34,128 bases of DNA. Source: Bacteroidota bacterium. Lineage in GTDB: Bacteria > Bacteroidota > Bacteroidia > Flavobacteriales_E > Vicingaceae. The stretch spans positions 1-34,128 of the forward strand of contig JACPDX010000072.1 in assembly GCA_016183805.1 (NCBI GenBank). The letters are read 5' to 3'. A program made the translations under genes and the position numbers. Below the pieces are notes generated by a model. That model searched no databases. It saw only the letters and a program-made list of their open reading frames with translations, and was not told the origin of the DNA. Positions 7,709 through 15,941 of the stretch are shown piece by piece; within the stretch, counting starts at the first letter, position 1; each line of letters starts with the position of its first letter.

Positions 7709-9118
7709 ATGCACAAAGAGTCAGCAATAAGAGAACCGTTAATATTGGGACAAGACGTTACGTATAGTAAAATTACTAACGACGTTTTGCATACTATTGA
7801 GAACGAACCTACCAAAATGTGGAAAATACTAATGACCATAGCAACATTAATTGCTTTGTGGGGAGTTGGTTGTATTTTATATTTATTAGGTACTGGAATT
7901 GGAACATGGGGTTTAAACAATACAGTAGGTTGGGCTTGGGATATCACTAACTTTGTTTGGTGGGTTGGTATCGGTCACGCAGGAACATTAATTTCAGCAG
8001 TATTGTTGTTATTCCGTCAAAAATGGAGAATGGCTATAAATAGACCAGCAGAAGCGATGACCATTTTTGCTGTGTTTATGGCGGGAACATTTCCAATGAT
8101 TCACATGGGTAGAATTTGGATGGCTTATTGGGTTTTACCTTTACCAAATCAATTTGGTTCTTTGTGGGTAAACTTTAACTCACCATTGTTGTGGGACGTT
8201 TTTGCAATCACCACGTATATGTCTGTTTCTTTAGTGTTTTGGTATATCGGTTTGATACCTGATTTTGCTACCATTAGAGATAGAGCTAAAAAACCAGTTC
8301 CAAAATTAATGTATGCTTTATTAAGTTTTGGTTGGACAGGAAATGCAAAAGCTTGGCAACGTTTTGAAGAAGTTTCTTTGGTATTAGCAGGTTTAGCAAC
8401 ACCACTGGTATTCTCCGTTCACTCTATTGTATCTATGGATTTTGCTACATCAGTAATACCTGGTTGGCATACCACTATTTTCCCTCCATATTTTGTGGCT
8501 GGGGCTGTGTTCTCTGGTTTCGCAATGGTACAAACATTAATGATTATTGTTCGTAAAGCCATGCGATTAGAACAATATGTTACCATCAAACATATTGAAT
8601 ACATGAACATTGTAATTATTGTTACAGGTTCTATTGTTGGAGTTGCGTATTTAACAGAGCTTTTCATGTCGTACTATTCAGGAGTTGAATATGAATCTTA
8701 CGCATTTATTAATCGTTTTTCTGGACCTTATGCTTGGGCTTATTGGACGATGATGACTTGTAATGTTGTATCACCTCATTTGTTTTGGTTTAAAAAATTA
8801 AGAACAAGTTTAGGATTTACCTTCTTCATGTCTATTATTGTTAACATCGGTATGTGGTTCGAACGATTTGTAATTATTGTAACTTCAGTACACAGAGATT
8901 ATTTGCCATCAAGTTGGTCTATGTTCTATCCAACATGGGTTGATTTAGGTGTTTACATCGGAACAATAGGTATATTCTCAGTATTCTACTTATTATTCTT
9001 AAAATATTTTCCTGTATTGGCTTTCAATGAAGTAAAATCTATTTTGAAATCATCTGGAGAGAAATATAAAAACATGTCGGATGAAGAATTTAAAAAGTTA
9101 CATCCAGTAAAAAAATAA
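7709..9118 (+). CDS. actC: Alternative Complex III subunit C, NrfD/PsrC-like membrane quinol-binding protein
   Basis: This 469-residue polytopic inner-membrane protein of the NrfD/PsrC family has about ten hydrophobic segments. In Alternative Complex III, ActC is the subunit proposed to bind and oxidise menaquinol and pass electrons to ActB. Recognisable family parts are NFVWWVGIGHAGTLISAVLL, FPMIHMGRIWMAYWVLPLPN, LVFSVHSIVSMDFATSVIPG and FERFVIIVTSVHRDYLPSSW. The start at 7709 leaves a 27-bp gap after actB and gives the usual cytoplasmic N-terminus with REPLILG. The gene is third in the act operon. Confidence 0.95.
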   Translation: MHKESAIREPLILGQDVTYSKITNDVLHTIENEPTKMWKILMTIATLIALWGVGCILYLLGTGIGTWGLNNTVGWAWDITNFVWWVGIGHAGTLISAVLLLFRQKWRMAINRPAEAMTIFAVFMAGTFPMIHMGRIWMAYWVLPLPNQFGSLWVNFNSPLLWDVFAITTYMSVSLVFWYIGLIPDFATIRDRAKKPVPKLMYALLSFGWTGNAKAWQRFEEVSLVLAGLATPLVFSVHSIVSMDFATSVIPGWHTTIFPPYFVAGAVFSGFAMVQTLMIIVRKAMRLEQYVTIKHIEYMNIVIIVTGSIVGVAYLTELFMSYYSGVEYESYAFINRFSGPYAWAYWTMMTCNVVSPHLFWFKKLRTSLGFTFFMSIIVNIGMWFERFVIIVTSVHRDYLPSSWSMFYPTWVDLGVYIGTIGIFSVFYLLFLKYFPVLAFNEVKSILKSSGEKYKNMSDEEFKKLHPVKK

Positions 9119-9129
9119 CAAAAATCTTA

Positions 9130-9160
9130 AACTTCAAACTTTGAACATTAAACCTTAAAG
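9130..9160. repeat. AAACTT word repeat in the actC-actD spacer
   Basis: The spacer consists of variants of one word: AAACTTC, AAACTTTG, AACATT, AAACCTT. It ends just before the actD ATG at 9162. Such word strings are common fillers between Bacteroidota genes; function is unknown. Confidence 0.6.
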
Positions 9161-9161
9161 T

Positions 9162-9692
9162 ATGTCAGACAAAAAAATATATGCGATTTATGATGATGAT
9201 TATGTGCTTTTAGAAAGTGCAAAACATTTGGTTGCTAAAGGCATTTATATTAGAGATATATTCTCGCCATTTCCAATTCATGGTCTTGATCCAGTAATTG
9301 GATTAAAAAGAACTCGAATTGCTATGGCAGCATTTATTTATGGAATGACTGGAGTATCTCTTGCTTTATTAGGTTTATGGTATTTTATGATTCAAGATTG
9401 GCCATTGAATATTGGTGGTAAACCTAATTTTTCTTTGTGGACTAACTTGCCATCTTTTATTCCAGTAACTTTTGAGTTTGGTGTGTTGTGTGCGGCTCAT
9501 GGAATGGCAATCACTTATTTATTACGTAATTGGACTTTACCAGGATTTAAAGCAAGAAATCCTTATCCAAGAACTACTGATGATAGATTTGTGATGGAAA
9601 TTCATACTCATGACAATGATATTAGTGAAAATGACATAAAAGCATTGATTAATGAAACTTGTGTTTTAGAAATTGATGTAAAAAATTCATAA
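9162..9692 (+). CDS. actD: Alternative Complex III subunit D (DUF3341)
   Basis: ActD is a DUF3341 membrane subunit of Alternative Complex III. The 176-residue protein has a cytoplasmic N-terminal domain with the family motif GIYIRDIFSPFPIHGLDPVI (residues about 27-46). Two transmembrane helices follow (MAAFIYGMTGVSLALLGLWY and FEFGVLCAAHGMAITYLL), then a C-terminal tail with NPYPRTTDDRFVMEI. In known complexes ActD contacts ActC and is essential for assembly rather than redox chemistry. The length and order between actC and actE are as expected. Confidence 0.93.
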   Translation: MSDKKIYAIYDDDYVLLESAKHLVAKGIYIRDIFSPFPIHGLDPVIGLKRTRIAMAAFIYGMTGVSLALLGLWYFMIQDWPLNIGGKPNFSLWTNLPSFIPVTFEFGVLCAAHGMAITYLLRNWTLPGFKARNPYPRTTDDRFVMEIHTHDNDISENDIKALINETCVLEIDVKNS

Positions 9693-9710
9693 TAATAGAA
9701 AGTAAATTTT

Positions 9711-10367
9711 ATGAAAAAGAATTATAAAAATAGTTGCATAAAACTTAGTTTAGCTTTGGTGGTTGTTTCACTTTTTTCGTGTAAAGAAAAAAATGGATTG
9801 GCTCCTGAATATATGCCAGACATGTTTCGTTCTCCATCTATTGAAACTTATGTAGATTATGGTGAAGTAAGAGACAAACAACATCCTGAAATGAAAGATA
9901 AAATATCGGCAATGTTACCTGTTAAAGGAACAATTCCTAGAGGTTTTACTCCATATCCATACGAAAACACACCAGAAGGGTATGAATTGGCGGGTGCTAA
10001 TTTAAAAAATCCTTTGGTTTATAACGAACAAGTTGTTAAAGAAGGAGAGGTGTTATTTGGAATGTTTTGTGTTCATTGTCATGGAACAACTGGACAAGGT
10101 GATGGGATTTTAGTACAAAGAGAGAAATTTCCTCCATTACCAGTAAAATTTGCACCAGGATTAGCCATTCCTGAAGGAAAAATGTTTCATTCTATTACTT
10201 ACGGTAGAAACTTAATGGGGGCACATGCTTCTCAATTAACTAAAGAAGAACGATGGAAACTCGTTTTATTCATTAGAACAAAGTTTATGAATGAAAATCA
10301 AACAACAATTGCTATTGATAGTAATGCTGTTGATAGCGTTGTAACTAAAGATGTTTCACAAAAATAA
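9711..10367 (+). CDS. actE: Alternative Complex III subunit E, mono-heme cytochrome c lipoprotein
   Basis: ActE is the mono-heme cytochrome c of Alternative Complex III. A lipoprotein signal (LVVVSLFSC, Cys24) anchors the 218-residue protein to the membrane. The heme motif is CVHCH at 120-124, and M169 in GRNLMGAH is the likely axial ligand. The region NTPEGYELAGANLKNP before the heme is typical of the family. It follows actD by 18 bp. It probably hands electrons toward cytochrome oxidase together with the ActA hemes. Confidence 0.94.
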   Translation: MKKNYKNSCIKLSLALVVVSLFSCKEKNGLAPEYMPDMFRSPSIETYVDYGEVRDKQHPEMKDKISAMLPVKGTIPRGFTPYPYENTPEGYELAGANLKNPLVYNEQVVKEGEVLFGMFCVHCHGTTGQGDGILVQREKFPPLPVKFAPGLAIPEGKMFHSITYGRNLMGAHASQLTKEERWKLVLFIRTKFMNENQTTIAIDSNAVDSVVTKDVSQK

Positions 10368-10384
10368 TCCGTCGATTGACGGAT
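10367..10384. other. intercistronic hairpin between actE and actF
   Basis: ATCCGTC and GACGGAT form a perfect 7-bp stem around a GATT loop, beginning at the last base of the actE stop codon. No T-run follows, so it is not an intrinsic terminator. It could stabilise or process the mRNA, and it lies 15 nt before the actF ATG. Confidence 0.6.
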
Positions 10385-10399
10385 AAAACACTTATAAAA

Positions 10400-11608
10400 A
10401 TGGAATATAAAGTATCAAATAAAGCGAACATTACAACTATACTTTTAATTGTAATTGGTTTATCGGCATTCTTAATTGGGTTATTTACAAGTCATGGACA
10501 TACAGGACAACGAGTGTGGGCAAATTTATTGGTAAATGGATATTTCTTTTTTACCATTTCTTTAGCTTCGTTGTTTTTTGTTGCTCTTCAGTATATTTCT
10601 GAAATGGCTTGGGGCGTAACAACACAAAGAGTTTTCCAAGCAACCATGAGTTTTATGCCTGTTTCAGCATTAGTTTTGTTAGTGGTATTTATTGGTGGTT
10701 CAATGCATTGGAATCATCTTTACCACTGGATGGCTGAAGGAATTACCGATCCCAAAAGTGAACATTATGATGCTATAATTACTGCTAAATCAGGATACTT
10801 AAATCTTCCTTTTTTCTGGGGTAGAACCATTGCTTATTTTGCAGTTTGGTTGTTTTTTGCTTATTGGTTCGTAAAAAAATCAAAAGAAGAAGATCAATTA
10901 ACACTTGCTAAGGGTGAAACTTCTCCAGTTTACAAGAAAAAAATATTTATGGGAGTTTTATTTGTAGCGTTCTTTGCCTATACATCTTCATCGTCAGCTT
11001 GGGATTGGTTAATGTCAATTGATGTTCATTGGTTCAGCACCATGTTTGGATGGTATGCTTTCTCAGGAATGTGGGTGTCTTCTATTATTGTGGTTTTATT
11101 GTTAGTTCTCTATTTAAAATCATTGGGTCATCTTAAAGAAGTTAACGATAGCCATATTCATGATTTAGGTAAATGGATGTTTGCAATTAGTATGTTGTGG
11201 TCATATTTATGGTTTTCTCAATTCATGTTAATTTGGTATTCAAATATACCTGAAGAAGTTACCTATTATATGGAAAGATTTAATGATTATAAATTACTAT
11301 ATGTGGGAACTTTCTTTGTTAACTTTTTATTACCATTCTTCGTGTTAATGTCGAGAGATGCAAAAAAGAATGTAGTGTTTTTATTGCCAGTGGCTTTAAT
11401 CATCTTTTTTACTCATTGGTTAGATGTGTTAACAATGGTGTTGCCTGGAACTATGCACGACTATGGTTCTTTAGGCTCAATTGAAATAGGTATGTTTTTA
11501 ATGTTTTTAGGATTGTTTATCATGGTAACATTAAGATCATTATCAAAAACACAATTAATGGCAAAAAATCACCCAATGTATGATGAAAGTATTCATTTAC
11601 ACACATAA
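10400..11608 (+). CDS. actF: Alternative Complex III subunit F, NrfD-like membrane protein
   Basis: ActF is the second NrfD-like polytopic subunit of Alternative Complex III and a structural paralogue of ActC, proposed to contribute to proton movement. I start it at ATG 10400 (MEYKVSNKANITTILL), giving 402 residues. The in-frame TTG at 10376 lies in the loop of the intercistronic hairpin and is an unlikely start. About ten hydrophobic helices are visible. Recognisable parts are GHTGQRVWANLLVNGYFFFT, SFMPVSALVLLVVFIGGSMH, SSSAWDWLMSIDVHWFSTMF and LPGTMHDYGSLGSIEIGMFL. A strong terminator follows 22 bp after the stop codon and closes the act operon. Confidence 0.94.
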   Translation: MEYKVSNKANITTILLIVIGLSAFLIGLFTSHGHTGQRVWANLLVNGYFFFTISLASLFFVALQYISEMAWGVTTQRVFQATMSFMPVSALVLLVVFIGGSMHWNHLYHWMAEGITDPKSEHYDAIITAKSGYLNLPFFWGRTIAYFAVWLFFAYWFVKKSKEEDQLTLAKGETSPVYKKKIFMGVLFVAFFAYTSSSSAWDWLMSIDVHWFSTMFGWYAFSGMWVSSIIVVLLLVLYLKSLGHLKEVNDSHIHDLGKWMFAISMLWSYLWFSQFMLIWYSNIPEEVTYYMERFNDYKLLYVGTFFVNFLLPFFVLMSRDAKKNVVFLLPVALIIFFTHWLDVLTMVLPGTMHDYGSLGSIEIGMFLMFLGLFIMVTLRSLSKTQLMAKNHPMYDESIHLHT

Positions 11609-11622
11609 GAAATAAAAATTTG

Positions 11623-11630
11623 TAATTTTG
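11623..11630 (+). promoter_or_regulatory. -7 element abutting the act terminator, probable promoter of the FNR-like gene
   Basis: TAATTTTG matches TAnnTTTG exactly and ends at the base before the act terminator stem (11631). A transcript starting about 4-7 nt downstream would begin inside the 5' arm of the terminator and lack a full stem. No good -33 element was found. Confidence 0.45.
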
Positions 11631-11664
11631 AGCCCATAAGTCAAACGACTTATGGGCTTTTTTT
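11631..11664 (+). terminator. intrinsic terminator of actABCDEF
   Basis: A perfect 12-bp stem, AGCCCATAAGTC (11631-11642) with GACTTATGGGCT (11647-11658), closes an AAAC loop. The T-run spans 11658-11664. It lies between actF and the FNR-like gene, whose ATG is only 8 nt beyond the T-run. Confidence 0.92.
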
Positions 11665-11672
11665 AATATAAT

Positions 11673-12371
11673 ATGGAAATAAAATGTTTAGGTAACTGTG
11701 TAGGGTGTTTAAAAGTTAATCTTTCTTTATTTAGCGATTTAAATGAAAATGAACTTGAGTTAATAAATAGAGGGAGAGATAAATTTTATTACAAAAAGGG
11801 TGACGTGATTTTTAAAGAAGGTTCTCAACCTATTGGGTTAAATTGCCTTAGTTTGGGCAAAGTTAAGTTAGTAAAGACTGGAAAAATTGAAGATGAGTTT
11901 ATTGTAGGATTATTTAAACCGGTAGATTTTATAGGTTTTGATCATTTAATGTCAAATTCACCTTATAGTTATTCAGCCATTGCATTAGAAGATGTAAATA
12001 TTTGTATCATCAAAAAAGAAAATTTATTTGGTGTTATTTCAAAAAATTTAGGGCTTTCCACGAAAATAATTGACCACCTTTCACAAAAACTTATCAGTCA
12101 AAATGAAAGATTATTAATTCTTACTCAAACAAAACTTGAATCAAGATTAGCATACACTCTGCTAGATTTAATTAATTTTTTTGGATTTGAAGCTGATGGA
12201 AAAACACTTGCAGTTGAATTAAAACGAAAAGAAATAGCCTCATTATCAAGCATGAATACCGCAAATGTGATAAGAATGATGTCGCATTTTAAGAAATTAA
12301 AAATAATTAATACCAAACTTAGAAAAATTCAGATTCTTAGGTTGGATTTACTAAAAAATCTCGTAGATTAG
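11673..12371 (+). CDS. Crp/Fnr family regulator with FNR-like cysteine set
   Basis: This 232-residue transcription factor has a cyclic-nucleotide-binding-like sensor domain (residues about 15-125) and a C-terminal winged helix-turn-helix (residues about 184-210, KRKEIASLSSMNTANVIRMM). The N-terminus has C5, C9 and C12 in CLGNCVGC, the same spacing as C16, C20 and C23 of E. coli FNR. C111 in EDVNICIIKK aligns with FNR C122. The counterpart of FNR C29 is S18. An oxygen-sensitive iron-sulfur cluster is therefore plausible, perhaps with C5 as replacement ligand. The recognition helix has A197, I200 and R201 where FNR has Glu, Ser and Arg, so its site probably differs from the FNR box. The position between act and cox genes suggests it controls respiration. 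Confidence 0.85.
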   Translation: MEIKCLGNCVGCLKVNLSLFSDLNENELELINRGRDKFYYKKGDVIFKEGSQPIGLNCLSLGKVKLVKTGKIEDEFIVGLFKPVDFIGFDHLMSNSPYSYSAIALEDVNICIIKKENLFGVISKNLGLSTKIIDHLSQKLISQNERLLILTQTKLESRLAYTLLDLINFFGFEADGKTLAVELKRKEIASLSSMNTANVIRMMSHFKKLKIINTKLRKIQILRLDLLKNLVD

Positions 12372-12398
12372 TGGATTGAATTTTTTTTCCAAAAATAG

Positions 12399-12429
12399 TT
12401 GTGATATTTTAAGATAATTTCTACTTTCG
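12399..12429 (+). promoter_or_regulatory. candidate promoter of the cox operon
   Basis: TTG at 12399-12401 and TACTTTCG at 12422-12429 are 20 bp apart, the usual spacing. The -7 box has one mismatch to TAnnTTTG. It lies 59 nt upstream of coxB in the only sizeable gap before the oxidase genes. Confidence 0.4.
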
Positions 12430-12488
12430 GGCTTTTAAAAGGTGTTATACAACATATATTTTAATAATAATTTAAGAATAATCACATT

Positions 12489-13508
12489 ATGATGGTATTA
12501 TTGGTAAGTGTAACTGTATTATTGGTTATCATTTCGGCAGCACAAATATTAAAGATTGCTGAATTAAGTGCTATTAGTAAAGGCGTTAAAGTTTACGAAA
12601 TTTCTGAGAAGGACAATAGAGTTCAAGCGGTTTTAATGTTAGTCTTTTTAGTGTTTTATTTTTCCTTTTTTGCATGGCAATATCTTAAATGGAGCCATTT
12701 AATGTTACCCGTTTCTGCATCTGAACATGGTGTTGGGGTAGATAGTTTAATGAATGTTACTTGGTTGTTTATTATTCCAGTATTTATTATTACTCATATT
12801 TTGTTGTTTTGGTTTGCGTTTAAGTACGCTTTTAAAGCCAATAGAAAAGCAGTTTTCTTTTCTCATAGTAATAAATTAGAACTTGTTTGGACATTAGTTC
12901 CTTCATTGGCTTTAACGGTATTAATTCTTTATGGATTAAATAACTGGAATAAAATTATGACACCAGTAAATTCAGAAGAAGACCACGTGTTAATTGAATT
13001 ATTAGGACAACAATTTTCATGGGGAGCAAGATATGCTGGGGATGATAAAAAATTAGGAAGGGCTAATGTAAATTATATTGAAGGTGCAAATTTTATGGGA
13101 ATAGATTCCACTGACAATAATTGCAAAGATGATATTGTCGTAAAAGGAGAGTTTCATATTCCAGTTAATGTGCCAGTTCAATTTGTAATGCGTTCTAATG
13201 ATGTTTTGCACAGTGCATATATGCCTCATTTTAGAGCTCAAATGAACTGTGTGCCAGGGATGAAAACACAATTTAACTTTGTTCCTACCATCACTTCTAA
13301 AGAGATGAAAAAAATTACCAATAACGAAAACTTTGAATACCTATTATTGTGTAATAAAATTTGTGGAGCAGCACATTACAATATGCAAATGAATATTGTT
13401 GTTGAAAGTAAAGAAGATTATGCAAAATGGCTTTCATCACAAAAAAAGTTTGGAAGTAGCCTCCCCAACCCATCCGAAGGAGGGGCTTTAGTAGAGACAC
13501 AAAAATAG
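12489..13508 (+). CDS. coxB: cytochrome c oxidase subunit II (CuA)
   Basis: Subunit II of an aa3-type oxidase accepts electrons from cytochrome c at the binuclear CuA centre. The periplasmic cupredoxin domain (residues about 163-315) has C288, C292, H296 and M299 in CNKICGAAHYNM. It also has HSAYMPHFRAQMNCVPGM, which carries the upstream His and acidic/aromatic region. No fused cytochrome c domain is present. There are four hydrophobic segments (about 2-18, 47-66, 90-110, 131-150), two more than the classical pair, an arrangement common in Bacteroidota. The tail SLPNPSEGGALVETQK lies beyond the folded domain and is encoded by a dispersed repeat. It is the first gene of the cox operon. Confidence 0.95.
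   Translation: MMVLLVSVTVLLVIISAAQILKIAELSAISKGVKVYEISEKDNRVQAVLMLVFLVFYFSFFAWQYLKWSHLMLPVSASEHGVGVDSLMNVTWLFIIPVFIITHILLFWFAFKYAFKANRKAVFFSHSNKLELVWTLVPSLALTVLILYGLNNWNKIMTPVNSEEDHVLIELLGQQFSWGARYAGDDKKLGRANVNYIEGANFMGIDSTDNNCKDDIVVKGEFHIPVNVPVQFVMRSNDVLHSAYMPHFRAQMNCVPGMKTQFNFVPTITSKEMKKITNNENFEYLLLCNKICGAAHYNMQMNIVVESKEDYAKWLSSQKKFGSSLPNPSEGGALVETQK
13457..13486. repeat. GGAGGGG-type repeat encoding the CoxB tail
   Basis: AGCCTCCCC and GGAGGGGCT form an imperfect inverted repeat around a 12-nt centre. The core TCCGAAGGAGGGG resembles, in opposite orientation, the element at 18292-18307. It is G/C-rich compared with its surroundings and encodes the C-terminal LPNPSEGG of CoxB. Confidence 0.55.
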
Positions 13509-13509
13509 A

Positions 13510-13540
13510 AACTGTAAACTGATAACTATTAACTATTAAT
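13510..13540. repeat. AACT word repeat in the coxB-coxA spacer
   Basis: The whole 32-bp spacer is built from variants of AACTGT, AAACTGAT, AACTATT and AACTATTAAT, ending at the coxA ATG. It is similar in kind to the actC-actD spacer. Confidence 0.55.
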
Positions 13541-15319
13541 ATGAGTACACATCATCATCACGACCAAGATTTTTTATTTAAATATGTCTTTAGTCAAGAC
13601 CATAAAATGATTTCAAAACAGTTTTTAATAACTGGTTTCATCATGGGTTTTATTGGGTTGATAATGTCAACGCTTTTTAGGTTACAATTGGGTTGGCCTG
13701 GCGAAAGTTTCTGGATTATAGATAAACTACTAGGCTCGTGGGCAGAAAATGGAGTGATGGCTCCTGATAAATACTTGGCTTTGGTTACCATGCATGGAAC
13801 CATTATGGTGTTCTTTTTATTAACTGCCGGATTGAGTGGAACTTTTAGTAACTTATTAATTCCACTTCAAATTGGTGCTAGAGATATGGCTTCAGGATTC
13901 TTAAACATGCTGTCGTTTTGGTTTTTCTTTCTTTCAAGTGTTATTATGTTAATTTCATTAGGTGTTGAAGGTGGTGCTGCATCTGCCGGGTGGACTATCT
14001 ATCCACCATTAAGTGCATTACCTCAAGCAATACCTGGTTCCGGTTTAGGAATGACATTGTGGTTAGTAGCTATGGCATTGTTTATTGTAGGGTCGTTATT
14101 GGGTAGCTTAAACTACATTGTAACCATTTTAAATTTACGTACAAAAGGAATGAGCATGACTCGTTTACCTTTAACCATCTGGGCATTTCTTTTAACAGCA
14201 ATTATTGGAGTGGTTTCTTTCCCTGTTTTATTATCGGCTGCTTTATTATTAATTTTTGATAGAGGTTTTGGAACAAGTTTCTACTTATCAGATATCTATA
14301 TTGGTGGACAAGTATTAGAACATAATGGCGGAAGCCCAATTTTATTTGAACATTTATTCTGGTTTTTAGGCCATCCTGAGGTTTACATTGTTTTACTTCC
14401 GGCATTGGGTATTACTTCCGAAATTATTTCTACCATGACTCGTAAACCAATTTTTGGTTACAGAGCGATGATTGGTTCAATGGTTGCCATTGCGTTTTTA
14501 TCTACCATTGTTTGGGGTCATCACATGTTTGTTACAGGTATGAACCCATTTTTAGGGGCAGTATTTACCTTTACCACTTTATTAATTGCAATTCCTTCAG
14601 CAGTAAAAGTGTTTAATTATTTAACAACATTATGGAAAGGAAATATTAAATTTTCTCCTGCAACATTATTCAGTATTGGATTAGTTTCTACCTTTATTTC
14701 AGGTGGATTAACAGGTTTAATACTTGGTGATTCCGCTCTTGACATTAACGTTCATGATACTTATTTTGTGGTTGGTCACTTCCATATTGTAATGGGGTTA
14801 TCGGCAATTTTTGGAATGTTCGCCGGAGTTTATCACTGGTTTCCAAAATTGTTTGGTAGAATGATGAACAATAAAATAGGGCAGCTTCATTTTTGGATTA
14901 CTATTGTTTGTGCTTATGGAATTTTCTTCCCTATGCACTTTTTAGGATTAGCCGGTGTTCCGAGAAGATATTATACGAATTCTGAGTTCCCACTTTTCGA
15001 TAACTTGTTAGATATTAATGTCTTGATAAGCACATTTGCAATTATTATTGCTTTCGGTCAATTGTTATTCTTGTATAATTTTGTATTTAGTGCCTTAAGA
15101 GGTCCAAAAGCTCCACAAAATCCTTGGGATAGTAACTCTTTAGAATGGACTGCTCCTGTTGAACATATTCATGGAAACTGGTATGGCGATATTCCTGAAG
15201 TATACAGATGGCCTTATGATTATAGCAAAGTAGATGAAAATGGTGAATACATTGGCGGAAAAGATTTTATTCCTCAAACAACACCTTTATATGATAATGA
15301 AACTGACGAAGCACATTAA
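13541..15319 (+). CDS. coxA: cytochrome c oxidase subunit I
   Basis: This is the catalytic subunit of a heme-copper oxygen reductase, which reduces O2 and pumps protons in the inner membrane. Ligands are visible: H85 in MHGTIMVF and H415 for low-spin heme, H278, H327 and H328 for CuB, and H413 in VGHFHIV for the high-spin heme. FLGHPEVY, with E280 and the cross-linking Y282, marks an A1-type oxidase. The 592 residues include about twelve helices and a hydrophilic C-terminal tail (NSLEWTAPVEHIHGNWYGDI). The His-rich start MSTHHHHDQD is normal for relatives. No ctaB (heme O synthase) gene lies nearby. Confidence 0.97.
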   Translation: MSTHHHHDQDFLFKYVFSQDHKMISKQFLITGFIMGFIGLIMSTLFRLQLGWPGESFWIIDKLLGSWAENGVMAPDKYLALVTMHGTIMVFFLLTAGLSGTFSNLLIPLQIGARDMASGFLNMLSFWFFFLSSVIMLISLGVEGGAASAGWTIYPPLSALPQAIPGSGLGMTLWLVAMALFIVGSLLGSLNYIVTILNLRTKGMSMTRLPLTIWAFLLTAIIGVVSFPVLLSAALLLIFDRGFGTSFYLSDIYIGGQVLEHNGGSPILFEHLFWFLGHPEVYIVLLPALGITSEIISTMTRKPIFGYRAMIGSMVAIAFLSTIVWGHHMFVTGMNPFLGAVFTFTTLLIAIPSAVKVFNYLTTLWKGNIKFSPATLFSIGLVSTFISGGLTGLILGDSALDINVHDTYFVVGHFHIVMGLSAIFGMFAGVYHWFPKLFGRMMNNKIGQLHFWITIVCAYGIFFPMHFLGLAGVPRRYYTNSEFPLFDNLLDINVLISTFAIIIAFGQLLFLYNFVFSALRGPKAPQNPWDSNSLEWTAPVEHIHGNWYGDIPEVYRWPYDYSKVDENGEYIGGKDFIPQTTPLYDNETDEAH

Positions 15320-15327
15320 TTAAAAAT

Positions 15328-15921
15328 ATGGCCTCAATTACATTACAAGACTTGAATACTAAAGCTGAAATTCGCAAGAAAACAGCGAAGCCATTACTTT
15401 GGATTGGCATCGTTAGTATTGTGATGTTTTTTAGTGGCTGGACGAGTGCCGTAATTGTAAGTAAAGGCGGAAATGGAAACTGGTTAAACATTGAGCTCCC
15501 TTTTGCTTTTTCATTAAGCACTATAATTATTGTATTGAGTAGTCTTTTGTTTCATTATGGATTAATCTCCATAAAAAAAGATAACAAAAAGATGTTGAAA
15601 TTAGCAGTTTCGTTAACACTTGTTTTAGGGTTGTTGTTTGTGGTTAGCCAGTTTTATGGTTGGAAGGAACTATACTCTAATGGAATTGTTGCCACAGGTT
15701 CGAGTAGTACAAATGCAAGTTCATTTATCTATTTAATAACCGTTTTTCATGTGTTGCATTTGTTGGCGGGTATTATTTCGTTAATTGTTGTTTCGGTAAA
15801 ATCGTATAAGGAAAAATATAATTCTACCAATTTTTTAGGTGTTGAAGTAAGTATTATTTACTGGCACTTTTTAGGAGCATTATGGATTTATTTGTTTTTA
15901 TTTTTAAAATATATAGCTTAG
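15328..15921 (+). CDS. cytochrome c oxidase subunit III-type protein (first copy)
   Basis: This is a 197-residue five-helix member of the heme-copper oxidase subunit III family. Hydrophobic segments include ITVFHVLHLLAGIISLIVV. The C-terminal WHFLGALWIYLFLFLKYI is the family hallmark. It begins 8 bp after the coxA stop codon. Subunit III stabilises subunit I and proton uptake. A second subunit III gene follows by 20 bp; tandem short and long copies are usual in Bacteroidota oxidase operons. Confidence 0.88.
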   Translation: MASITLQDLNTKAEIRKKTAKPLLWIGIVSIVMFFSGWTSAVIVSKGGNGNWLNIELPFAFSLSTIIIVLSSLLFHYGLISIKKDNKKMLKLAVSLTLVLGLLFVVSQFYGWKELYSNGIVATGSSSTNASSFIYLITVFHVLHLLAGIISLIVVSVKSYKEKYNSTNFLGVEVSIIYWHFLGALWIYLFLFLKYIA

Positions 15922-15941
15922 TTTAATAATACATTACTATT

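Noticed and set aside
10376-10399. TTG start for actF
   Set aside because: The TTG lies within the loop and 3' arm of a hairpin, and ATG at 10400 gives a normal N-terminus.
12372-12488. FNR box upstream of coxB
   Set aside because: No TTGAT-n4-ATCAA-like site is present, only a promoter-like pair of boxes.
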